Assembly (NCBI RefSeq): GCF_000427445.1
Contig: NZ_KE386496.1
Coordinates: 1,840,506 to 1,904,505 of the forward strand
Length of the DNA: 64,000 nucleotides
Reading direction: 5' to 3'
DNA from: Methylocapsa acidiphila B2
Lineage (GTDB): Bacteria; Pseudomonadota; Alphaproteobacteria; Rhizobiales; Beijerinckiaceae
Shown in pieces: positions 57,206 through 64,000 of this stretch (its first letter is position 1; each line of letters begins with the position of its first letter). Below the pieces are notes generated by a model, which made no database searches, was not told the DNA's origin, and saw only the letters and a program-made list of their open reading frames with translations. Position numbers and translations under genes: made by a program.

Positions 57206-57456
57206 GAAGCTGGAATTATAGGATTGTCCGCTATGCGGACGGGCGGGGCTTCGGGCTCCATGAGATTTTCTACGACGAAGCCGGCGTCCCCGAAACAATG
57301 ACGGCCGAGCCGATCGCGTTCACGGTCGAGGCGGAAGAAGGCCCGTCGGATCTTGTCGACATGCTCAAGGAAGCGGTTTTCGACGCGGAAAATAGCGGCG
57401 TGCTGGATGAAGCCGTTATCCTCGGCCGCGGCGCCCGCTCCGACTCGACTGGATGA
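57202..57456 (+). CDS. small protein co-translated with XRE regulator
   Basis: 84 residues from a GTG start that overlaps the XRE stop codon. Begins MRSWNYRIVRYADGRGFGLH, then EIFYDEAGVPETMTAEPIAF and an acidic helical C-terminus. This resembles short rhizobial proteins that I recall near prophage or XRE genes; function unknown. The stop-start overlap suggests a working pair with the regulator. Confidence 0.7.
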   Translation: MRSWNYRIVRYADGRGFGLHEIFYDEAGVPETMTAEPIAFTVEAEEGPSDLVDMLKEAVFDAENSGVLDEAVILGRGARSDSTG

Positions 57457-57473
57457 ACGCTCTGCGGACCACA

Positions 57474-57513
57474 GAGGCGGCGCAGGTGTGCGGCTGAGGA
57501 AGGGCGCAAAGTG
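57474..57513 (+). repeat. duplicated 3' end of the XRE gene
   Basis: About 40 bases repeat the XRE gene's end at 57166-57205: both encode GGAGVRLRK in one frame and end in a stop overlapping a GTGAG start. The second copy ends in GAK and has no gene ahead of it, so an upstream XRE-like gene was lost or the junction was duplicated. Confidence 0.65.
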
Positions 57514-57741
57514 AGCTTGATCCACAATGAACGAACCAAGCTGACGGCAGCCTGGCTTAATGCCTTGGCTGGCGCGGCATCGGCCGCCGGGGTCATAGCG
57601 CCGCTCGCCGCGGCATTCTATGGCGTCGCGAGCGCGCCGGCCAACGGCGCCCTGCTTCTCGCCGGCGTCACAATTTGGCTTTTCGCCGGGATAGGCCTAC
57701 ATTTTGCCGCGAGATATGTCCTTCGGAACTTAAAGCCATGA
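57511..57741 (+). CDS. small membrane protein, two TM helices
   Basis: 76 residues from GTG 57511. Begins MSLIHNERTKLTAAWLNALA and has two hydrophobic helices (AGVIAPLAAAFYGVA; ALLLAGVTIWLFAGIGLHFA) and a short basic tail (LRNLKP). It is followed by a 35-residue membrane protein whose ATG overlaps its stop. The pair could be a holin-like or other membrane module of the phage region, but no family is established. Confidence 0.65.
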   Translation: MSLIHNERTKLTAAWLNALAGAASAAGVIAPLAAAFYGVASAPANGALLLAGVTIWLFAGIGLHFAARYVLRNLKP

Positions 57742-57845
57742 CCGAGCTTCAACTCATCGGCTTTTTCGTCGCGCCGCTCGCGCTTCTCGCCGTCGGCTGG
57801 GCCGTGGCGCTCGCCGTCGATTGGCGGGCCCATCACGGCGACTGA
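57738..57845 (+). CDS. 35-residue membrane protein, coupled to the previous gene
   Basis: ATG 57738 overlaps the previous stop (ATGA). It encodes 35 residues: one TM helix (LIGFFVAPLALLAVGWAVAL) and a short C-terminal tail (VDWRAHHGD). Its stop is at 57843-57845. Short, but the overlap and clear helix support it. Confidence 0.55.
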   Translation: MTELQLIGFFVAPLALLAVGWAVALAVDWRAHHGD

Positions 57846-57974
57846 GCATCAGCGTTACAGGCACTCCATGCACCGGTGGCCCTCAAACTTTTTCTGCTTC
57901 GGATAACGACTGGATCGAGACTCCCCGCGAGTTCGGCATGAGATTGCCGCGCCGTCAAAATATCGCGAGCCGGC

Positions 57975-60554
57975 CTAGAAGTCAGGCCGCAAAGACGGAT
58001 TGTAGCGCAGCTCCGTCTGCAGCATTTTCGCAATCTCACGCGAGTGCTGACGAAGTTTGTCGAGCGTGGTGCCCTTCTCAGCGCTGTAATTGACCGCGAT
58101 GTTGAAGGTATGGCCGCCCTGCGGCTGGGCCGCACCGCCTCCTGAAAGCGCGCCGCGTAGCGCCGCGGCCGGGCCGGCTGGCACGATCATCTCGCCCTGA
58201 TGGACCTGCGCGATCATGTCGCCGGGGAGTTCCCAAGCGCCGGTGGCGAAGCCAGGAATACCGATCGCGTGTAAGATCGAGCCGAATATGCCGCTACCGC
58301 CGCCCCCACCGCCGGCGCCGCCGAGCAACGATCCGATCGCCGAATTCTGGAGCGCTGTCTTGATGGCGTTCTCCATCGAAGTCAGCAAGGAATTCCCGAC
58401 ATCCTCGGCAAGCTGGACCGCGAATTGTCGGCCGGCGCTCCTGTTGCCCTGAATGAGCGCCGACGTGATCGCCGAATTGAGCTGGCCCGTGACCGCGCTC
58501 CAGCCCTGATCAAAAGGCTGCTGCGCCTTCTTGGCGTTCTCTTCTTCGATCTTAGCCCTACGCGCGGCCTCTTCACTCGCGATCTCAGTTTTTTTCAATT
58601 CCGCATTGCGATATGCGTTTGTGCCTTCACCCCAGATCTGCATCAATTTGTCTTGCAGCTGCGTCTCGCGCGCGGCTCGATCCGAGGCCACGGTTTCAAG
58701 CTGTTGGGTCTCCTGCTGAACGGAGATCTTATGCTGAGCGGCCTCGGCTTTGATCAGCGCCTCCCGCAAAGCGAAGCCGTTCAAGGCGATCTGATATTGC
58801 GATTGCGCGGTCGCCGCCGCATCCTGCTGCCCCTGCCGATCGGCTGCGGCTTGCGCCGTCCTGACGCGCGTTTCAGCATCGATCCGCGCTTGCGTTCCTT
58901 GGGCATAGACCTGATTAATTGCGGTCTGATTGGCCCTGGCCTCAGTCAGGGCTGCCTTGGCGTCCGTGTCGCCGCTCTTCGCCTTGATCAAGGCGTTCTG
59001 TGACCTTACCAGGTCGAGTTCCTGTTGCCGGACACGCAATTCCTGCCGAGCAGCTTCCGTCCCGAGCTGGGTTTTGGTCGCGAGATCAGTTGCGGCGGCC
59101 TGTTGCTCACGAAGCGCGGCGAGCGTGGCGCGAGCCGTCCGCAATTGATCTTCGCCGCCCTGAATGTCTTTCTGCGCGCTGGCAAGGTCCGCGAGTTGCG
59201 TCGGCGTTCCGCCCGCAGCTTGCGCCTTGAGACCCGTCATTTCTTGCCGGAGCTTGGCGAGCGTCGTCGTCGCCTTCTCCATGTCGGCGTTCCAGGTCGA
59301 ACCATCCGGCGATGTGGTGAAGCTCTGCCAATCGCTATTCAGCCCTTCGATCCGGCGCTGAACCGCATCGATCTTCCCTTGGAGCGCATCCATCTGCGTC
59401 GAAATCGGATTAGCTTCGCCCGTCACCTTGTCGGATTGAAGCTTGATCTGCTCTGGCGTTAAGGGCGTTGCGCCGATCGCTGCTTTTCGAGCATTCCATC
59501 CTTCGACGACCTTACCGATCAACTCTGTTTCACGTTCAAGTTTTGAAGCTGTAATGTCCGCAGCGATGTCGAGACCGCCCTCCGCTGCCGCCGCTTGGCC
59601 AATTGTCTCAATAAGATCACGCACTTTGGCGGCTAACCCACCGACGGCAGTGCCAGCCCTTCCCCACCTTTCAACCAACATCCCCAAAATTGCGCCGATA
59701 GCTGTCATTTGATTGCCGCTTCGCGCCGCAGCATCGGCATTAGCCAGCTCAGCCGCGGTCACATTCGGCATTTCCGCCGCGATCTGTTTGACCTTCATAA
59801 GCGGATCATCAAGTGCTTTTGCAAGCCTGCTCCAGGCTTCAGGCAACTTTTCCCCGGAAGCCTTGGCGAAGGCCGGCAGAACATCGATAAGCAGCGACTC
59901 AAGCTCAACTGAATAATTGTGAATTGAGGTGATCTGCGCCTGCATGGCCGCGGCGGTCTGCGCCGAAACGTCCGGGATTTGCTGGAACTTAGCCAACCAT
60001 CGCGCCGTACCCTGGCCAGCGTAATTATAGGCCTGCTCGACCGCCGTCAGGTTCCCGGCAAATGCCGCCTGCGTGGAAACCGCCGCGATCATCGCGCTTC
60101 TGCTTTGATCAATCCCCGCGCGCCATCGCTCCGCCGAACTGATCCAACGATCAACCCCACTCGCGCCGGAATTAATGGCCGCGATATAAGCCTGAATGCT
60201 CGAAACGCCACTCCTCGCTGCGGCTGCTGCACTTCCAATCCCGGATGCAATAGATCCAAAAGCCGAGCCGACGCCGCCGCCGATCGAGCTGGTCGCATCA
60301 ATGACGCCACGAAGCGCGATTGTCGTGGCGGCGGCTGTTACCGCAAAATCACGAAGACCGTGCTGATCCGGTTCGACCTTAACCGAAGCCAGTTTCGAAA
60401 TCGAATCATCGAGCCGCGCAAATGTATTGTTCAGCGCAAGGACGTTGACACTCGACGCAGAGGAAAACCGTGAAATATTGGTCTGTAGCTGGGCGGTCGC
60501 GGCAACGACGCCGGCAATATCCGCGCCAAATTTGATGTCGACGCCATTCGCCAT
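57975..60554 (-). CDS. phage tail tape-measure protein
   Basis: 859 residues, starting 3 bases after the tail chaperone stop. N-terminal part is helical (VDIKFGADIAGVVAATAQLQ); the centre is a long Ala/Gln/Lys coiled coil (AKKAQQPFDQGWSAVTGQL near the end). The C-terminus has a Gly-rich hinge (LLGGAGGGGGG) and VHQGEMIVPAGPAAALRGAL, the tape-measure ending that I recognise from many siphophages. It sets tail length. Genes for distal tail proteins, expected next, are missing: the next plus-strand genes are the small membrane proteins. Confidence 0.88.
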   Translation of the reverse strand: MANGVDIKFGADIAGVVAATAQLQTNISRFSSASSVNVLALNNTFARLDDSISKLASVKVEPDQHGLRDFAVTAAATTIALRGVIDATSSIGGGVGSAFGSIASGIGSAAAAARSGVSSIQAYIAAINSGASGVDRWISSAERWRAGIDQSRSAMIAAVSTQAAFAGNLTAVEQAYNYAGQGTARWLAKFQQIPDVSAQTAAAMQAQITSIHNYSVELESLLIDVLPAFAKASGEKLPEAWSRLAKALDDPLMKVKQIAAEMPNVTAAELANADAAARSGNQMTAIGAILGMLVERWGRAGTAVGGLAAKVRDLIETIGQAAAAEGGLDIAADITASKLERETELIGKVVEGWNARKAAIGATPLTPEQIKLQSDKVTGEANPISTQMDALQGKIDAVQRRIEGLNSDWQSFTTSPDGSTWNADMEKATTTLAKLRQEMTGLKAQAAGGTPTQLADLASAQKDIQGGEDQLRTARATLAALREQQAAATDLATKTQLGTEAARQELRVRQQELDLVRSQNALIKAKSGDTDAKAALTEARANQTAINQVYAQGTQARIDAETRVRTAQAAADRQGQQDAAATAQSQYQIALNGFALREALIKAEAAQHKISVQQETQQLETVASDRAARETQLQDKLMQIWGEGTNAYRNAELKKTEIASEEAARRAKIEEENAKKAQQPFDQGWSAVTGQLNSAITSALIQGNRSAGRQFAVQLAEDVGNSLLTSMENAIKTALQNSAIGSLLGGAGGGGGGSGIFGSILHAIGIPGFATGAWELPGDMIAQVHQGEMIVPAGPAAALRGALSGGGAAQPQGGHTFNIAVNYSAEKGTTLDKLRQHSREIAKMLQTELRYNPSLRPDF

Positions 60555-60556
60555 TT

Positions 60557-60835
60557 TTAATGATCCGCTTCGTTCGTAACGTTTGGCTTGAGAAAGCCGC
60601 CCAGCGTGAGAATTGCTGTCGCCGCCGCGTCAAGTTCCGTGAACGATCCTTCAAGCCCATCGAAATCCATGATGTTTTCGATGTGATCTCGCGCGAGAGC
60701 CGCCCGTAAGACGCCGATGCTTTTTTGCGCCGGCGGGTCATCGTTCTTGAGGACCTTCTCTACACTGATGAGTTGACGCAACGTGAGAGGCCTAATGGTC
60801 CAAGTTGACGGCCCAACTTTAATTTCAATGCTCAT
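60557..60835 (-). CDS. phage tail assembly chaperone
   Basis: 92 residues from the ATG at 60835 with GAGGAG 9 bases upstream. Starts MSIEIKVGPSTWTIRPLTLR, the conserved beginning of tail assembly chaperones, then QLISVEKVLK and an Ala-rich C-terminus. It lies directly before the tape-measure gene, the expected place. I see no slippery site for a frameshifted longer product. Confidence 0.75.
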   Translation of the reverse strand: MSIEIKVGPSTWTIRPLTLRQLISVEKVLKNDDPPAQKSIGVLRAALARDHIENIMDFDGLEGSFTELDAAATAILTLGGFLKPNVTNEADH

Positions 60836-60848
60836 ATGATTTTCTCCT

Positions 60849-61028
60849 CTATGGCCACGCGCGGCGATCGCGCGGACGCGTCTGTTGATAGGCGATCTTA
60901 AATTTCTGCTTCGCCTGGCGATCATGATCGCGTCGCAGATCGGCAAGACGTCGTTTGCCGTCGGCCCAAGTTGCGGCTGCCCGCGCCATAGCCTGCGAGG
61001 TCGTATCGTCGCGAGCGTCCTTCAACAT
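60849..61028 (-). CDS. small basic protein between chaperone and capsid
   Basis: 59 residues from the ATG at 61028 (GGGAGG upstream; longer frame to 61106 is unlikely). Sequence is Arg/Lys/Asp-rich (ATWADGKRRLADLRRDHDRQ) and ends in PRDRRAWP. It may be an internal capsid or tail-accessory protein; no family recognised. It is the only ORF between the two-capsid block and the chaperone, where neck and major-tail genes would normally be. Confidence 0.55.
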   Translation of the reverse strand: MLKDARDDTTSQAMARAAATWADGKRRLADLRRDHDRQAKQKFKIAYQQTRPRDRRAWP

Positions 61029-61167
61029 ATCCTGCCTCCCAGAAGAAAGCGCCGCGAGAGCGACAGAGCCACTAACTCTCTCGCGGCGCTCCTCCGCCGG
61101 CCGCATGTCGCAAGCCGGCAGTTATCGAGGCGGCGCGTCGGGATCACGCCCCTCAATAACTATTGAA

Positions 61168-62565
61168 CTATTGCAGCGACGGCGCCCAACGCACGAGCTG
61201 CGCGACAGCAACAGCCGCCGGATGGCGCATCTGGAAATCATGCGCCTGGATAGCCCGGATCGCGGTAGAATCCTCTACGAAAAGAGAGTGCAGATTTCCT
61301 TGCGAATCGTATATTGAGCCTTCCCTCGAGGCCGCGAGCTCGAGCTCCATCGAATCGAGAACGATCGCTTCCGTCATCTCGGCGAGAATGACGAAGGAGC
61401 AATCCTTATTCATTCCGGCCGCATCCCAGATGTTAATCGGGATCTGATTAGACACGTAGACGGGGATGCCCCAAATTTTCCGCGTGCGAAGCAGATCTGG
61501 AAACATCGGCAAGGCGATCGAATTGTAGAGCTGCGCAAGACCAACCAGAGTGCGGCCGTGCATAAAGAAAGCGCGGCGATCATTGGGCACATTGGCGATT
61601 TCGAGCTTGGCGATTAGCCCGTACAATTCGGCGAGGATAGTCGAGAGCGTATAGTTTCCCGCCGACGTGATGAAGTTTCCACCAACCGCCGCAGTGGAAT
61701 TGGCGCTGGAGGACCAAAGCCCGGCCGACCCGCCCGTGAGCATGGCCCATTGATTGGCGAAGCTGAGGAAGCCACGAGGTGTGTCTTGCGTGCCGTCGCC
61801 AACAATGAAGTGATAATCCTGCTTTAGCGCCAGTACACGAATTAGGTCATTGCGCACCATCGCATCGATGCCGGGGTCGTCGCCATACCTAAGCAGGTCA
61901 TTGCTTAGGCGGACCATTCCGGTCAATTTTTTGTATTGGCCGATGATCTGACCAAACGAAGGTTGAGACTCGGCGATCGCGCCGCGCTCGCCTTGGTACG
62001 TCGCCGCCGCGACTGAGGTCTGGATCGGCAAAGTGAGCGTTCCATGCGGCATAGAAATGGTGAGCGGCTCAGCCGCTCGAACCGCGATCTTCGGATAGAG
62101 GAAATCGACGATTTCCGTAGCCTGCTCCGGCGGGACAAGAAAGCCCCCCGATGAACCAATGCCTGCGATCAACGCCTTGTTGACGGCCTCGCGCACCGGA
62201 TGCCGTTCGCCGTAGAGCGATTTGACGTGCCCCTTTAACGCGACGTGCGAGCCGCCCGCTGCGGCCGCGGCGCGAACCATGGCGCCGACGACGAGACCCT
62301 TGCTCGAGCCGAGGCCGCGCTGCTGGGCCGCGGCGTCCGACGTAAAGGGATCGTCCTGGGCCTGAGCGTAGACGGTCCGGCCGGCCCTGAGCGCGGCAAT
62401 ATCGGCGTTGATGTCGTCGATTTCTTTGTCGATAAAGTCGTAGCTTTTCGACTCCGCCGCCGTGAGCGTCGAGCGGCCGGCAAGATAGTCGAGCCGCGAC
62501 GCCTTCTCCTTGCGTCTTGCCGTCAACGCGTCGATCCGCGCCTGTTGTGCTTGTGTGGTTGGCAT
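61168..62565 (-). CDS. HK97-fold major capsid protein (second copy)
   Basis: 465 residues. An N-terminal charged coiled coil (QQARIDALTARRKEKASRLD), possibly a delta-like scaffold domain, is followed by the HK97 capsid domain: GSSGGFLVPPEQATEIVDFL, GTLTLPIQTSVAAATYQGER, AESQPSFGQI, the P-domain stretch RLSNDLLRYG and QDTPRGFLSFAN. It is a paralogue of the capsid domain in the neighbouring gene (shared SQPxFGQI, LSxDxLR and QPRGxxSFA patterns), with clear divergence. Two consecutive capsid genes are unusual. Confidence 0.88.
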   Translation of the reverse strand: MPTTQAQQARIDALTARRKEKASRLDYLAGRSTLTAAESKSYDFIDKEIDDINADIAALRAGRTVYAQAQDDPFTSDAAAQQRGLGSSKGLVVGAMVRAAAAAGGSHVALKGHVKSLYGERHPVREAVNKALIAGIGSSGGFLVPPEQATEIVDFLYPKIAVRAAEPLTISMPHGTLTLPIQTSVAAATYQGERGAIAESQPSFGQIIGQYKKLTGMVRLSNDLLRYGDDPGIDAMVRNDLIRVLALKQDYHFIVGDGTQDTPRGFLSFANQWAMLTGGSAGLWSSSANSTAAVGGNFITSAGNYTLSTILAELYGLIAKLEIANVPNDRRAFFMHGRTLVGLAQLYNSIALPMFPDLLRTRKIWGIPVYVSNQIPINIWDAAGMNKDCSFVILAEMTEAIVLDSMELELAASREGSIYDSQGNLHSLFVEDSTAIRAIQAHDFQMRHPAAVAVAQLVRWAPSLQ

Positions 62566-62581
62566 TCTTATAAACCTCAGA

Positions 62582-64000
62582 TCATAGATGATAGGTCGCG
62601 CCCTGGATCATCGCGGCGGCGAGGCGAAACTTGAGGGCGAAGTCTCTCCCGGCAACACAACGCAGGAGGAGCGCGTCCTCCGCAAAGGCCGAATGCGTTC
62701 CTCCGCTATCTGTCCACAAGCCGTTTTGGGCAAGCGCAAGCTCAAATTGCGGGCCTTCAAAAATGATGGCCGTATCGGCGTCGCAAATATAGATTTCGGT
62801 CGTGTTCGAAGTCGAACCAACAGTGAGATTTGTGGGAATAGTCGTGGTCGAGAAGAACGGAAAGCCAAGCAGCGTCCCCCCCGCCATTTCGCGTCCAAAC
62901 ACCGGATAGCCGGACGTATCGAGCCAGGTGCGAAGAAACAATTCCGTCGCCGGATTGAAAGCCCAAGTTGGCTTAATCATCGGCACGTTTGCGGTAAGCA
63001 AAAATTGCGCGGCCGCCGCGAACTCGCTTAAGATCGAGGTCGTGCTCACCGAGGGATTTGAGGTGACGACCTGGCTAGAACCTATCGCGAAGGAGCGCAG
63101 GCCGCGCGGTTGAGATTGCATGCCATCGGATCGAATGTAGGAACTGTCCTCTGCCCATGCGATCTCGGCCGCTAGATGGGTGCCGATGATCTTATCCGTG
63201 CCCGGCCCGGCAAATCTCAAAAAATCGCCACTAAGGGGGATCAGCGCAACGAGCCGGTTCGCAGCCGCGCGGATTTGCCCGAAGGCGGGTTGCGATTGCG
63301 GAATAACGACATTGCTTTGCGAGAGCCAAGCCGTCGATGCGCCGGCCATAATGGTCGGGATGGATAAATTGCCGCGAGGAAGGTTAACGACCTGGGCGCC
63401 GGCCCGGCGCATCACAGTTCTCGGCAACAGAAGCGGAATCATATAGTCGGCGGCGAAATCATCGGGGATCAAAAAGGCACCGGAAGCGCCGTAGTTAGAC
63501 GATAAAGCCTTTGCGAAAGTTTTCGGGATGAAATGGCGTTCGCCGAAGCTTTTCTCAGCGATCTCGATTTTTCTCGAGCTGTCGCGTTCATGTGCGGTCG
63601 ACGCGACAAGGCGCACATAGCCGCCGAGCGCAGCGGCGGGATCATTATAAGGATCGCGGGCAATCGGCGCGGCGTAGGGCATGGGAGGATCCTGTTCAGA
63701 CAATGACTTTGCAATGACCAGGGCGCTGGGATTGGCGGGGATGGCGACCCCACTTAGCTCGAGAGGCGTCCAGCGCTTGAACCGGAAGCCGCCGCCCTTT
63801 ATCGGCTCCGGAGGATCGAGAGCCATAAAGCCAACCGAAACTCCGCGTAAGTGACCTGACTTGAAGAGCGCGCAAATCTCATCGCCTTTCGCCGAAACGC
63901 CCTCAGGCGCAAAAGTGATGTGAGCCTTGACGTTGGCGGCGCTGACGCTGAGCTTCGCACTCCCGAGCGGCTGCATCGGGTCATGCCCGAACAGGAAGGG
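62582..64000 (-). CDS. prohead protease-capsid fusion (5' end outside window)
   Basis: The frame is open to the window edge, so the N-terminus is missing; about 472 residues are visible. First comes the end of an HK97-type prohead protease: FLFGHDP holds the likely catalytic His and RGVSVGFMALDP the likely catalytic Ser, then WTPLELSGVAIPANPSALVI. A linker (residues ~100-160) leads into an HK97 capsid domain (NYGASGAFLIPDDFAADYMI; SQPAFGQIRAAANRL; SQPRGLRSFAIG). The protease normally cleaves scaffold peptides during head maturation; here both are one polypeptide. It is 16 bases upstream of the second capsid gene. Confidence 0.85.
   Translation of the reverse strand, partial: PFLFGHDPMQPLGSAKLSVSAANVKAHITFAPEGVSAKGDEICALFKSGHLRGVSVGFMALDPPEPIKGGGFRFKRWTPLELSGVAIPANPSALVIAKSLSEQDPPMPYAAPIARDPYNDPAAALGGYVRLVASTAHERDSSRKIEIAEKSFGERHFIPKTFAKALSSNYGASGAFLIPDDFAADYMIPLLLPRTVMRRAGAQVVNLPRGNLSIPTIMAGASTAWLSQSNVVIPQSQPAFGQIRAAANRLVALIPLSGDFLRFAGPGTDKIIGTHLAAEIAWAEDSSYIRSDGMQSQPRGLRSFAIGSSQVVTSNPSVSTTSILSEFAAAAQFLLTANVPMIKPTWAFNPATELFLRTWLDTSGYPVFGREMAGGTLLGFPFFSTTTIPTNLTVGSTSNTTEIYICDADTAIIFEGPQFELALAQNGLWTDSGGTHSAFAEDALLLRCVAGRDFALKFRLAAAMIQGATYHL

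Noticed and set aside
1-64000. CRISPR array, rRNA operon or intact insertion sequence
   Set aside because: No regularly spaced repeat array, rRNA sequence or transposase motif was seen on reading through the window.

Overview
The window looks like chromosomal DNA of a high-GC alphaproteobacterium of the order Hyphomicrobiales (Rhizobiales). A Beijerinckiaceae/Methylocystaceae-type relative is my best guess, from gene order and protein style only. Supporting signs are a long dcw (division and cell wall) cluster, a dapD/hisC/tyrC amino-acid block, an FtsZ with a long Pro/Gln linker, and a tRNA-His with an encoded A73 and no G-1, a known alphaproteobacterial peculiarity.

Layout. (1) 1-5650: an AT-richer accessory stretch with the end of a sensor kinase, four small exported proteins (two are paralogues sharing a C-terminal motif), an outer-membrane porin interrupted by one in-frame TGA, and a decayed second kinase. 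(2) 5657-10075: an RND efflux permease followed by its periplasmic adaptor. (3) 10156-10450: a frameshifted remnant. (4) 10666-23558: a core block with dapD, a DUF805-like membrane protein, chorismate mutase, hisC, tyrC, mgtA-type Mg ATPase, lptM, lysA, a DUF4175/TIGR02302 protein, a twin-TM protein and PduO-type cobalamin adenosyltransferase. (5) 24038-27998: a nitrilase-family hydrolase with an orphan peptide-binding protein (minus strand), a structured intergenic region ending in a terminator, and two small envelope proteins.

(6) 28028-50885, minus strand: recN, bamD, ftsZ, ftsA, ftsQ, ddl, murB, murC, murG, ftsW, murD, mraY, murF, murE, ftsI, ftsL, rsmH, mraZ, transcribed from mraZ downwards with many 4-bp stop/start overlaps. 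Two departures from the usual order are visible: a glutathione S-transferase gene on the opposite strand between ftsW and murD, and no lpxC between ftsZ and bamD. A four-fold 10-bp-period TGGG repeat upstream of mraZ is a probable MraZ operator.

(7) 51223-55816: a small acidic/basic protein, an ArsR regulator behind an SDR oxidoreductase with a perfect 12-bp inverted repeat at the SDR promoter, and a large PAS histidine kinase. (8) 56024-64000: tRNA-His followed by a phage-derived region: a Tat-signal protein, an XRE regulator with a divergent operator, small coupled genes, and on the minus strand a tail tape-measure protein, tail chaperone, a small basic protein and two adjacent HK97-fold capsid genes. 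The second capsid gene is fused to a prohead protease and runs off the window edge. The usual neck and major-tail genes are absent between capsid and chaperone. This two-capsid, tail-reduced cassette is the most unusual system in the window.
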